A DNA stretch of 13,083 nt from Kingella pumchi (GCF_022288825.1 NZ_JAKOOW010000035.1:68035-81117), one strand, 5' to 3'; positions 1-12,886 are shown, counted from the stretch's first letter. Notes: generated from the letters alone by a model not told the origin. Translations and numbers: made by a program.

Positions 1-15
1 ACCGCATTCGCGGTT

Positions 16-27
16 TTCAGGCTGCTT
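16..27 (-). repeat. DNA uptake sequence core after rpoC
   Basis: AAGCAGCCTGAA on the minus strand holds the intact 10-mer core GCAGCCTGAA (25-16). It is the same AA-prefixed variant found twice inside the lipoprotein gene. A small ACCGC/GCGGT hairpin lies beside it at 1-14. Confidence 0.6.
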
Positions 28-32
28 TTTCT

Positions 33-58
33 GCGGCAAGCCCTGTTCGGGCTGCCGC
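33..58 (-). other. Hairpin after rpoC
   Basis: GCGGCA and GCCC pair with GGGC and TGCCGC around a 5-nt loop, with one bulged A, starting 12 nt after the rpoC stop. On minus-strand RNA the 3' flank is AGAAAAAGC, not a U tract, so it is not a standard terminator. It may protect the 3' end or work with Rho. Confidence 0.5.
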
Positions 59-70
59 TGCGGCTCAAAC

Positions 71-4246
<4,176 letters not shown>

Positions 4247-4251
4247 TTTTG

Positions 4252-4257
4252 CTCCTT
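4252..4257 (-). promoter_or_regulatory. Shine-Dalgarno that fixes the rpoC start
   Basis: AAGGAG on the minus strand lies 5 nt before the ATG at 4246. The alternative in-frame ATG at 4288 has no ribosome-binding site and adds 14 residues not found in the family. Confidence 0.85.
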
Positions 4258-4304
4258 GGGATTTGCCCGGGGGACGGTTTGGATTCAACTAAAAATTTTT
4301 AAGG

Positions 4305-4347
4305 AGGCAGCCTGAAAACGGTTTTTCAGGCTTTCAGGCTGCCTGAA
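4305..4347. repeat. Inverted uptake sequences between the lipoprotein gene and rpoC
   Basis: AGGCAGCCTGAAA (4305-4317) and TTTCAGGCTGCCT (4332-4344) form a perfect 13-bp inverted repeat with a 14-nt spacer. A competing stem uses AGCCTGAAAA (4309-4318) and TTTTCAGGCT (4323-4332) with a CGGT loop. The right copy is again the 15-nt palindrome (4333-4347). In minus-strand RNA the 3' flank is GCCUCCUUAAAAAUUUUUAG, so a weak terminator or attenuator ahead of rpoC is plausible. Confidence 0.75.
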
Positions 4348-4365
4348 AGCAAGACGGGCAGCGGC

Positions 4366-4893
4366 TTAGGGCTGCTTTTCCAGATTGTAGCGGCTGTCTT
4401 CGCGAAAGGCGTTCTGACCGGCTTCGAGCATCTGCACGCGGCCTTCGGCAACGAAAAAGCGGGCGTGGGCGGCTTTTTCGTCGAGTTTGACGATGCTGCC
4501 GTTTTCCCACTCGAAGCGGCCTTTTTCTTCGGTTTTCAGCGGTTGTTTGCCGCCTTGCGAATCGGTGGTCAGCACATAGCTTTTGTCATCGTTCAGGCGC
4601 AGGGTAACGACGTTTTTCGCGCAGTCGGCGCAGGGCAGTTCGCCCTGATAGATGCCCGCCCAGTCGAGCGAGTTTTCGGCATTGTGGCCGTCGTCGAACA
4701 TCGCGGCATCAGATGCGGCGCTATCGGACGCGGCGGAAGCAGCCTGAAAACCGTCGGCGGCCGAAGCAGCCTGAACGGCAACCGACGCGGCGGGCGCATC
4801 GTTCTGCTGCGGTGCCTGCTCGGTGCAAGCAGCCAGCGCGACAGTGGCCAGCAGGGAAGTCAGGATGGAGATGAAGCGGCGGTTTGCGGTCAT
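4366..4893 (-). CDS. NlpE-like copper resistance/envelope stress lipoprotein
   Basis: The 175-residue product has a lipoprotein signal peptide, with lipobox LAAC and lipidated C23, so it is exported and membrane-anchored. Residues 24-75 are a low-complexity Ala/Ser linker with two QAASAA repeats at 41-46 and 50-55. Residues 76-91, LDWAGIYQGELPCADC, start an NlpE N-terminal domain, including the family's CxxC at C88 and C91. The later FEWENGSIVKLD stretch also fits. E. coli NlpE takes part in copper tolerance and in surface sensing through the Cpx system. This protein has only the N-terminal barrel-type domain and ends soon after it. The ATG at 4893 has only a weak GAG upstream. The gene splits rpoB from rpoC and is framed by uptake sequences; no clear promoter of its own is seen. 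Confidence 0.8.
   Translation of the reverse strand: MTANRRFISILTSLLATVALAACTEQAPQQNDAPAASVAVQAASAADGFQAASAASDSAASDAAMFDDGHNAENSLDWAGIYQGELPCADCAKNVVTLRLNDDKSYVLTTDSQGGKQPLKTEEKGRFEWENGSIVKLDEKAAHARFFVAEGRVQMLEAGQNAFREDSRYNLEKQP
4737..4775 (+). repeat. Two uptake-sequence cores inside the lipoprotein gene
   Basis: AAGCAGCCTGAA occurs at 4737-4748 and again at 4764-4775, a 27-nt period. Each contains the full 10-mer core GCAGCCTGAA with AA instead of AG in front. Read on the coding strand they specify the repeated Gln-Ala-Ala-Ser of the linker. Confidence 0.7.
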
Positions 4894-4914
4894 TGCGGGA
4901 TTCTCGAAACGGTT

Positions 4915-4926
4915 TTCAGGCTGCCT
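4915..4926 (-). repeat. DNA uptake sequence before the lipoprotein gene
   Basis: A full 12-mer AGGCAGCCTGAA on the minus strand lies 21 nt upstream of the lipoprotein start codon, inside the rpoB-lipoprotein spacer. No paired inverted copy lies next to it. Confidence 0.85.
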
Positions 4927-4959
4927 TTAAACTTGAAGCGGAAAATCTGGGCATGCCGT

Positions 4960-4974
4960 TTCAGGCTGCCTGAA
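4960..4974. repeat. Palindromic DNA uptake sequence
   Basis: The 15-mer TTCAGGCTGCCTGAA is a palindrome except for its central base. It reads as AGGCAGCCTGAA (kingDUS) on the minus strand and AGGCTGCCTGAA (the Simonsiella-type dialect) on the plus strand. Flanking GCCG and CGGC extend the symmetry to about 26 nt with one extra A. Confidence 0.75.
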
Positions 4975-4985
4975 AACGGCCTTGA

Positions 4986-5023
4986 AGGCAGCCTGAAAAG
5001 TTTTTCCGCCTTTCAGGCTGCCC
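4986..5023. repeat. Inverted DNA uptake sequence pair just after rpoB
   Basis: AGGCAGCCTGAA lies on the plus strand at 4986-4997, and a copy with one mismatch in its first base pair lies on the minus strand at 5023-5012. Together they make a perfect 12-bp inverted repeat (4987-4998 with 5011-5022) around a 12-nt loop, starting 7 nt after the rpoB stop. In minus-strand RNA the 3' flank is UUCAAGG, too poor in U for efficient termination. Inverted uptake-sequence pairs after genes are well known as terminators in Neisseriaceae; here it is probably leaky. Confidence 0.8.
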
Positions 5024-5029
5024 GGATGC

Positions 5030-9220
<4,191 letters not shown>

Positions 9221-9268
9221 TACAGGTACTCCAAATAGATTTGTAAGGCTGATTCTTAAATCGGGAGT

Positions 9269-9302
9269 GAATTTTCAGGCTGCCTGTGGTTCAGGAAAAT
9301 TC
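9269..9302. repeat. rpoB 5' UTR inverted repeat enclosing a DNA uptake sequence
   Basis: GAATTTTC (9269-9276) and GAAAATTC (9295-9302) form an 8-bp stem around an 18-nt loop. A full 12-mer uptake sequence, AGGCAGCCTGAA read on the minus strand, occupies 9285-9274 and overlaps the left arm. It lies about 50 nt before the rpoB start. Confidence 0.6.
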
Positions 9303-9349
9303 TTTGAGCTGTGCCGGCCATCAGGAAGTTAGCACATAAATCAAGATTG

Positions 9350-9379
9350 AAATATTTGGTAAATTTTAGCCAAATATTT
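9350..9379. repeat. AT-rich inverted repeat in the rplL-rpoB spacer
   Basis: AAATATTTGG (9350-9359) and CCAAATATTT (9370-9379) form a perfect 10-bp inverted repeat around a 10-nt AT-rich loop. The surrounding spacer is very AT-rich and could hold a weak rpoB promoter: a minus-strand TTTACA and TAAAAT are present, but 19 nt apart. An operator for a dimeric regulator or an RNA hairpin are both possible; nothing distinguishes them here. Confidence 0.45.
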
Positions 9380-9428
9380 TGTTGATTTGTAAAACTATTT
9401 AAATATTCTATTTTCTTATTATGTTAGC

Positions 9429-9466
9429 GCAACAAGGCTGGCAGTAAATTACTGCCAGCCTGTTGC
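9429..9466 (-). terminator. Strong hairpin between rplL and rpoB (attenuator or RNase III site)
   Basis: GGCTGGCAGT pairs perfectly with ACTGCCAGCC around AAATT. A flanking GCAACA/TGTTGC helix extends it past a single-base bulge, giving about 16 bp. On the minus-strand RNA the 3' flank is CGCUAACAU, with no U tract, so it is not a standard terminator. E. coli has both an attenuator and an RNase III cut site in this spacer; the long stem suits either role or 3'-end protection of the ribosomal protein mRNA. Confidence 0.65.
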
Positions 9467-9478
9467 TGTTTCCAAAGT

Positions 9479-9850
9479 TTATTTAATTTCAACTTTGGCA
9501 CCAGCTTCTTCAAGCTGTTTCTTGATATCGTCAGCTTCTGCTTGAGATACGCCTTCTTTAAGAGTTTTGGGAGCGCCATCAACCAAGTCTTTGGCTTCTT
9601 TCAAGCCCAGGCCGGTAATTGCACGAACTACTTTGATTACGCCAACTTTCTGATCACCGGCAGAAGCCAAGATCACATCAAATTCAGTTTTGGCTTCAGC
9701 AGCAGCGCCACCAGCAGCCGGACCAGCAGCCACTGCAACAGCAGCTGCGGAAACACCAAATTTTTCTTCGAACGCTTTAACCAAATCGTTCAGTTCCATT
9801 ACGGTCAGATTGCCAACGGCTTCCAAAATGTCTTCTTTAGTAATAGCCAT
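9479..9850 (-). CDS. rplL: 50S ribosomal protein L7/L12
   Basis: L7/L12 is the multicopy stalk protein that contacts EF-Tu, EF-G and initiation factor 2 and stimulates their GTPase activity. The product is 123 residues. The N-terminal dimerisation domain begins MAITKEDILEAVGNLTVMEL. An alanine- and glycine-rich flexible hinge covers roughly residues 34-53. The C-terminal factor-binding domain carries KVGVIKVVRAITGLGLKEAK. The ATG at 9850 has an AGGAG 8 nt upstream. The preceding spacer is AT-rich and looks unstructured, which fits the higher translation rate this protein needs. A large hairpin begins 13 nt after the TAA stop. Confidence 0.98.
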   Translation of the reverse strand: MAITKEDILEAVGNLTVMELNDLVKAFEEKFGVSAAAVAVAAGPAAGGAAAEAKTEFDVILASAGDQKVGVIKVVRAITGLGLKEAKDLVDGAPKTLKEGVSQAEADDIKKQLEEAGAKVEIK

Positions 9851-9897
9851 GCTATAAACTCCTAAATATTGAAATTAAAATCTATAAAATTAAATAA

Positions 9898-10398
9898 TTA
9901 AGCAGCTTCACCAGATGATTGCTTTTCTGCCAATGCAGCCAAACCACGAGCAAAGCTCGAAACAGGCGCTTGCATAACAAACAACAATTTAGACAACAGC
10001 TCTTCGCGGTTCGGAATAGATGCCAACTCGGAAACCTTAGCTACATCCAACAACTCTCCGTTGTAAGATCCAGCCTTAATAACGATTTTGTCATCTTTTT
10101 TCGCAAACTGATGCAGTACTTTTGCTGCAGCTACAGCATCTTCAGACGCTGCATAGACCAAAGGACCAACCATGTGGTCAGCCAATGCAGCAAAAGAAGT
10201 TCCTTCAACTGCGCGACGTGCCAAGGTATTTTTCAATACTCGCAAATAAACACCTTCTTTACGAGCATTAGCACGAAGTTCAGTCATACTGGCAACACTG
10301 ATACCGCGATATTCAGCAACAACCATAGTTTGAGCATTGGCGATACCAGCACCAATCTCTTCTACTGTCGCTTTCTTGGCTTCAATATTGAGACTCAA
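9898..10398 (-). CDS. rplJ: 50S ribosomal protein L10
   Basis: L10 anchors the L7/L12 dimers to 23S rRNA to build the ribosomal stalk that recruits translation factors. As a complex with L7/L12 it represses its own mRNA. The product is 166 residues, normal for the family. The N-terminal RNA-binding domain contains VVAEYRGISVASMTELRANA and the conserved LRVLKNTLARRAVEGT. The C-terminal helix for L7/L12 docking ends FARGLAALAEKQSSGEAA. The start codon is TTG, read here as Met-Ser-Leu-Asn-Ile-Glu, which matches the usual Neisseria N-terminus. No in-frame ATG is close by, and the Shine-Dalgarno is near perfect. rplL follows after a 47-nt AT-rich gap. Confidence 0.96.
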   Translation of the reverse strand: MSLNIEAKKATVEEIGAGIANAQTMVVAEYRGISVASMTELRANARKEGVYLRVLKNTLARRAVEGTSFAALADHMVGPLVYAASEDAVAAAKVLHQFAKKDDKIVIKAGSYNGELLDVAKVSELASIPNREELLSKLLFVMQAPVSSFARGLAALAEKQSSGEAA

Positions 10399-10403
10399 GG
10401 TCT

Positions 10404-10410
10404 ACCTCCT
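10404..10410 (-). promoter_or_regulatory. Strong Shine-Dalgarno that fixes the TTG start of rplJ
   Basis: AGGAGGT on the minus strand is 5 nt from a TTG codon at 10398. It is the strongest ribosome-binding site in the window and supports TTG as the true start. The only nearby upstream ATG, at 10421, is followed at once by TAA. Confidence 0.8.
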
Positions 10411-10432
10411 ACTGTTTACATTAAACGATGCC

Positions 10433-10609
10433 TAAATATAAGGCATGCTCCCAGCGCGGTAACCTGATAAAAAACATTTGGCAAAACCGAATACTTTAAA
10501 CCTAGGACTACCGTCTGCGTAGGGCTTCAATGCCTAGATAAGCATTTCAAATTAAAACTATTGTTCCCTACGGTCTCGGACATCTGCTTAAATAAAGCTT
10601 AAGCAGTCC
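10433..10609 (-). promoter_or_regulatory. Ribosomal protein L10 leader (autoregulatory mRNA element)
   Basis: This region lies between rplA and rplJ. Minus-strand RNA has a first hairpin, CUGCUUAA with UUAAGCAG, closed by GGA and UCC. A second long element pairs CGUAGGG (10572-10566) with CCCUACG (10524-10518). It is flanked by GAGACCG and CAGACGGUAG, a layout typical of the kink-turn that L10 recognises, and it encloses a small AAUGC/GCAUU hairpin (10546-10529). A third hairpin, AUGCCU/AGGCAU, sits just before the rplJ ribosome-binding site. Excess L10-(L7/L12) complex is known to bind such leaders and block rplJL translation. Identification rests on position and motif pattern; exact boundaries are approximate. 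Confidence 0.8.
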
Positions 10610-10613
10610 AAAA

Positions 10614-10640
10614 TTGACCCATCGACCAACAATGGGTCAA
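10614..10640 (-). terminator. Hairpin after rplA, weak terminator or attenuator
   Basis: A perfect 9-bp inverted repeat, TTGACCCAT and ATGGGTCAA, surrounds a 9-nt loop 9 nt after the rplA stop. On the minus-strand RNA it is followed by only UUUU then GG, so it is a weak terminator at best. It could instead be an RNA processing or stability element separating rplKA from rplJL. Confidence 0.5.
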
Positions 10641-10649
10641 ATTTACAAA

Positions 10650-11342
10650 TTAAGCAACACTCGCGGTATCTACACGCACGCCAACACCCATAGTGCTGGA
10701 AATTGCAATCTTTTTAAGATACAGCCCTTTTGCAGTTGCAGGCTTAGCTTTCACAACCGCATCCAAAATGGCAGCAAAATTCTCCTGCAGATCGGCCTCA
10801 GAAAAAGATGCACGTCCAATTGTTGCGTGCACGATACCAGCCTTATCAGTCCGATACTGAACCTGACCCGCTTTTGCATTTTTTACTGCTTCTGCAACAT
10901 TAGGCGTTACTGTGCCAACTTTCGGATTAGGCATCAAACCACGCGGACCAAGAATTGTACCCAACTGACCTACAACTCTCATCGCATCAGGAGAGGCAAT
11001 AACCACATCAAAATTCAAATTGCCTTTTTTAATTTCATCCGCCAAGTCATCAAACCCAACGATGTCAGCACCAGCTTCCTTTGCAGCCTCAGCATTAGCG
11101 CCTTGCGCAAATACTGCGACACGAGTTACCTTGCCAGTACCCTTAGGCATAACAACAGATCCACGAATCACCTGATCAGACTTACGAGGATCTACACCCA
11201 AGTTAAAAGAGACATCAATGGACTCATCAAATTTGGCTGTAGCAGCACCCTTAACCAAGGTAATTGCCTCGGATACAGGATACACTTTCGAAAAATCAAT
11301 AGAACTTCTCAAGCCCTGCAAACGTTTAGATACTTTAGCCAT
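10650..11342 (-). CDS. rplA: 50S ribosomal protein L1
   Basis: L1 forms the mobile L1 stalk that guides deacylated tRNA out of the ribosomal E site. In many bacteria it also represses its own operon at the mRNA level. The product is 230 residues starting MAKVSKRLQGLRSSID, the family norm. Conserved segments include GTGKVTRVAVFAQG and LGPRGLMPNPKVGTVT. I chose ATG 11342 over an ATG 18 nt upstream because it gives the normal L1 N-terminus, follows the rplK stop by 1 nt, and is served by a GGAGG in the last rplK codons. The upstream reading would add an unneeded MWRVCK. Translation is probably coupled to rplK. A 9-bp hairpin follows the stop. Confidence 0.97.
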   Translation of the reverse strand: MAKVSKRLQGLRSSIDFSKVYPVSEAITLVKGAATAKFDESIDVSFNLGVDPRKSDQVIRGSVVMPKGTGKVTRVAVFAQGANAEAAKEAGADIVGFDDLADEIKKGNLNFDVVIASPDAMRVVGQLGTILGPRGLMPNPKVGTVTPNVAEAVKNAKAGQVQYRTDKAGIVHATIGRASFSEADLQENFAAILDAVVKAKPATAKGLYLKKIAISSTMGVGVRVDTASVA

Positions 11343-11343
11343 T

Positions 11344-11775
11344 TTACACACCCTCCACATCTAAGCCCATTGAGCGCGCCGAACCAGCAATAGTACGCAC
11401 CGCAGCATCCAAATCAGCGGCAGTTAAGTCAGGTTCTTTAGTTTTTGCAATTTCTTCCAACTGGGCGCGGCTGATCTTGCCAACCTTATTAGTCAGCGGA
11501 TTTGAACTACCCTTTTGCAATCCAGCAGCTTTTTTCAAGAGAATAGAAGCAGGCGGAGTCTTCAGAATAAATGTAAACGACTTATCTGCAAATGCGGTAA
11601 TCACAACAGGAATCGGTAAGCCAGGCTCCACACCTTGGGTTGCCGCATTAAATGCTTTGCAAAACTCCATAATATTCAAGCCACGCTGACCAAGAGCGGG
11701 ACCAACAGGAGGAGAGGGATTAGCCTTTCCCGCAGGTATTTGCAACTTAATGTAACCTACAATTTTTTTTGCCAC
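11344..11775 (-). CDS. rplK: 50S ribosomal protein L11
   Basis: L11 binds the GTPase-associated region of 23S rRNA with L10, contributes to factor-dependent steps, and is part of the thiostrepton site. The product is 143 residues, the usual length. The N-terminal domain has the proline-rich conserved segment AGKANPSPPVGPALGQRG, and the C-terminal RNA-binding domain has the segment GTSRSMG-like GSARSMGLDVEGV. The start is GTG at 11775, with GGAG 8 nt upstream and no in-frame ATG nearby. It directly precedes rplA: the TAA stop and the rplA ATG are 1 nt apart, and the rplA Shine-Dalgarno lies inside the end of this gene. Confidence 0.97.
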   Translation of the reverse strand: MAKKIVGYIKLQIPAGKANPSPPVGPALGQRGLNIMEFCKAFNAATQGVEPGLPIPVVITAFADKSFTFILKTPPASILLKKAAGLQKGSSNPLTNKVGKISRAQLEEIAKTKEPDLTAADLDAAVRTIAGSARSMGLDVEGV

Positions 11776-11792
11776 AGTATTTACTCCAAACG

Positions 11793-11818
11793 TGGGTAAT
11801 CGCGCAAAGCGCTCCCCA
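11793..11818 (-). promoter_or_regulatory. rplK leader hairpin, possible L1 repressor site
   Basis: In the RNA, UGGG pairs with CCCA and an inner GCGC pairs with GCGC around a UUU loop. The two helices are separated by an asymmetric internal loop, GA opposite GAUUA. It sits 18 nt before the rplK GTG start, overlapping the region upstream of its ribosome-binding site. In E. coli, ribosomal protein L1 represses rplKA by binding a structured mRNA site in this leader that mimics its 23S rRNA site. The two-helix, asymmetric-loop shape fits that role, but the L1-site assignment is inferred. Confidence 0.4.
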
Positions 11819-11835
11819 ATTACACAAAGGCGGCG

Positions 11836-11865
11836 ATTCTACCAGACCTAACAAAAAGAAAGCAA
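11836..11865 (-). promoter_or_regulatory. Candidate sigma70 promoter for rplKA(JL)
   Basis: On the minus strand an extended -10, TG-G-TAGAAT (-10 at 11841-11836, TG at 11844-11843), lies 18 nt downstream of a weak -35-like TTGCTT (11865-11860). The TAGAAT and the TG dinucleotide are good matches; the -35 is poor. It lies just past the nusG stop codon and would give a leader of about 50 nt before rplK. A promoter here matches the separate rplK promoter known in E. coli. This is sequence inference only. Confidence 0.5.
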
Positions 11866-11872
11866 GAGTAAC

Positions 11873-12424
11873 TTAACTTGATGCATCACTTTTTTCAACT
11901 TGAGAGAAATCTAACTCCACCGGGGTTTCCCTACCAAAAATCTGAACCGTTACTCTCAATTTACTACGTTCATAATCTACAAAATTAACAGAACCATTAA
12001 AATCCATAAAAGGCCCGTCATTAATGCGAACCTGCTGACCAATCTCAAACTCAATCCTAGGCTTAGGCTTCTGACCTGTTTCAGAACCTGAGACCTGAGA
12101 CAAAATAGCATCCACCTCTTTTTGGGAAATAGGCAAAGGTTTATGACTTGTCCCCCCGACGAAGCCATTAATTCGAGGAGTACTCTTGACCAGATGCCAT
12201 GAGCTATCAGTCATTTCCATTTCAATCAGAACATATCCTGGGAAAATTTTTCGCTCACTAATCGTCTTCTGCCCGTTCTTAATATCAACAACATCTTCAA
12301 CAGGAACCAGAATCTCCCCAAAATACTCCCCCATACCTTCTCGAGAGATTCTTTCGATTAATGCTTTTTGTACATTCTTCTCAAAACCAGAATAAGCCTG
12401 AACCACATACCATTTTTTTGACAT
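11873..12424 (-). CDS. nusG: Transcription termination/antitermination protein NusG
   Basis: NusG binds the clamp of RNA polymerase, suppresses pausing, and links polymerase to Rho or to the ribosomal protein S10. The product is 183 residues, close to the family norm of about 180. The N-terminal NGN domain starts KKWYVVQAYSGFEKNVQKAL and carries the conserved FPGYVLIEMEM stretch at residues 61-71. The KOW domain holds GQQVRINDGPFMDFNG at residues 129-144. The ATG at 12424 follows the secE stop by 2 nt. Its Shine-Dalgarno AAGGGG is formed by the last secE codons, which points to coupled translation. The 3' end runs into a 97-nt spacer holding a promoter for rplK. Confidence 0.97.
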   Translation of the reverse strand: MSKKWYVVQAYSGFEKNVQKALIERISREGMGEYFGEILVPVEDVVDIKNGQKTISERKIFPGYVLIEMEMTDSSWHLVKSTPRINGFVGGTSHKPLPISQKEVDAILSQVSGSETGQKPKPRIEFEIGQQVRINDGPFMDFNGSVNFVDYERSKLRVTVQIFGRETPVELDFSQVEKSDASS

Positions 12425-12426
12425 GA

Positions 12427-12798
12427 CTACCCCTTAACCAGCAACATATTAAATAAAAAAGCAATCAAATTATCAATGCCATAAAGGAAGGCGGTAAAAA
12501 CAACTGAAAATATAATTACAAAAACAGTTGTCTTCATAGTTTCTTGCCTTGACGGCCAGACTACCTTCTTAACTTCTTTAAATGAATCAGATAAGTATTG
12601 CCTAGTCCACTTCCCTCTAGCCGAAACAAAGAAGAAAAAAAGCAAAGCAAACAGCCAAACAGCAAAAGCAATAGAAATACCAAGCTGCTGAGAAATACCC
12701 GGCACTCCCATATAGATCCAAGCACCACCAACCAATAATGCAATAACCACTATTGACTTCAACATCTCTAAAGGAGAACCCTTGCTTTTTTCACTCAT
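12427..12798 (-). CDS. secE: Preprotein translocase subunit SecE
   Basis: SecE clamps and stabilises SecY in the inner-membrane SecYEG channel that exports unfolded proteins. The 123-residue product has three predicted membrane segments, about residues 14-32, 40-59 and 92-107, as in the three-helix E. coli form. The diagnostic SecE signature KEVKKVVWPSRQE at residues 74-86 forms the amphipathic cytoplasmic helix just before the last membrane span. The ATG start at 12798 has only a weak upstream GAG-type ribosome-binding site. No convincing promoter is visible: a TATCAT hexamer at 12830-12835 could be a -10, but it lacks a good -35. The gene ends with TAG, and nusG begins 2 nt later, so the pair is probably translationally coupled. 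Confidence 0.97.
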   Translation of the reverse strand: MSEKSKGSPLEMLKSIVVIALLVGGAWIYMGVPGISQQLGISIAFAVWLFALLFFFFVSARGKWTRQYLSDSFKEVKKVVWPSRQETMKTTVFVIIFSVVFTAFLYGIDNLIAFLFNMLLVKG

Positions 12799-12839
12799 AA
12801 TGTTCTCGATTCATTAAACTATTAGGACAATGATATTTT

Positions 12840-12880
12840 AAATAAAGAAAAACTAACCGATTACGAGAACCGGTTAGTTT
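12840..12880 (-). terminator. Rho-independent terminator after tuf-trpT
   Basis: Read on the minus strand, AAACTAACCG (12880-12871) pairs perfectly with CGGTTAGTTT (12859-12850) around an 11-nt loop. A T-rich run, TTCTTTATTT, follows directly. A 10-bp stem plus a 3' U tract is the standard intrinsic terminator form. It separates tuf-trpT from secE-nusG. Either secE has its own promoter in the roughly 50 nt that remain, or termination is partial. Confidence 0.85.
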
Positions 12881-12886
12881 ATTATT

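Noticed and set aside
1..14. Small ACCGC/GCGGT hairpin followed by TTTT on the plus strand, a possible terminator for a gene to the left
   Set aside because: The stem is only 5 bp, no plus-strand gene is visible, and the window edge prevents checking.
4247..4288. Upstream in-frame ATG extending rpoC by 14 residues
   Set aside because: It has no ribosome-binding site, its residues are not seen in the family, and the ATG at 4246 has a good AAGGAG and the normal N-terminus.
4305..5023. Insertion sequence or Correia-type element carrying the lipoprotein gene
   Set aside because: No transposase, no target-site duplication and no terminal repeats other than uptake sequences can be seen.
11343..11360. 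Upstream in-frame ATG extending L1 by MWRVCK
   Set aside because: It lies inside the end of rplK, while the ATG at 11342 has a GGAGG ahead of it and the standard MAKVSKR start.
12561..12743. Short hydrophobic open frame overlapping secE in another frame
   Set aside because: It is a frame-shifted reading of the secE membrane segments and has no ribosome-binding site or family match.
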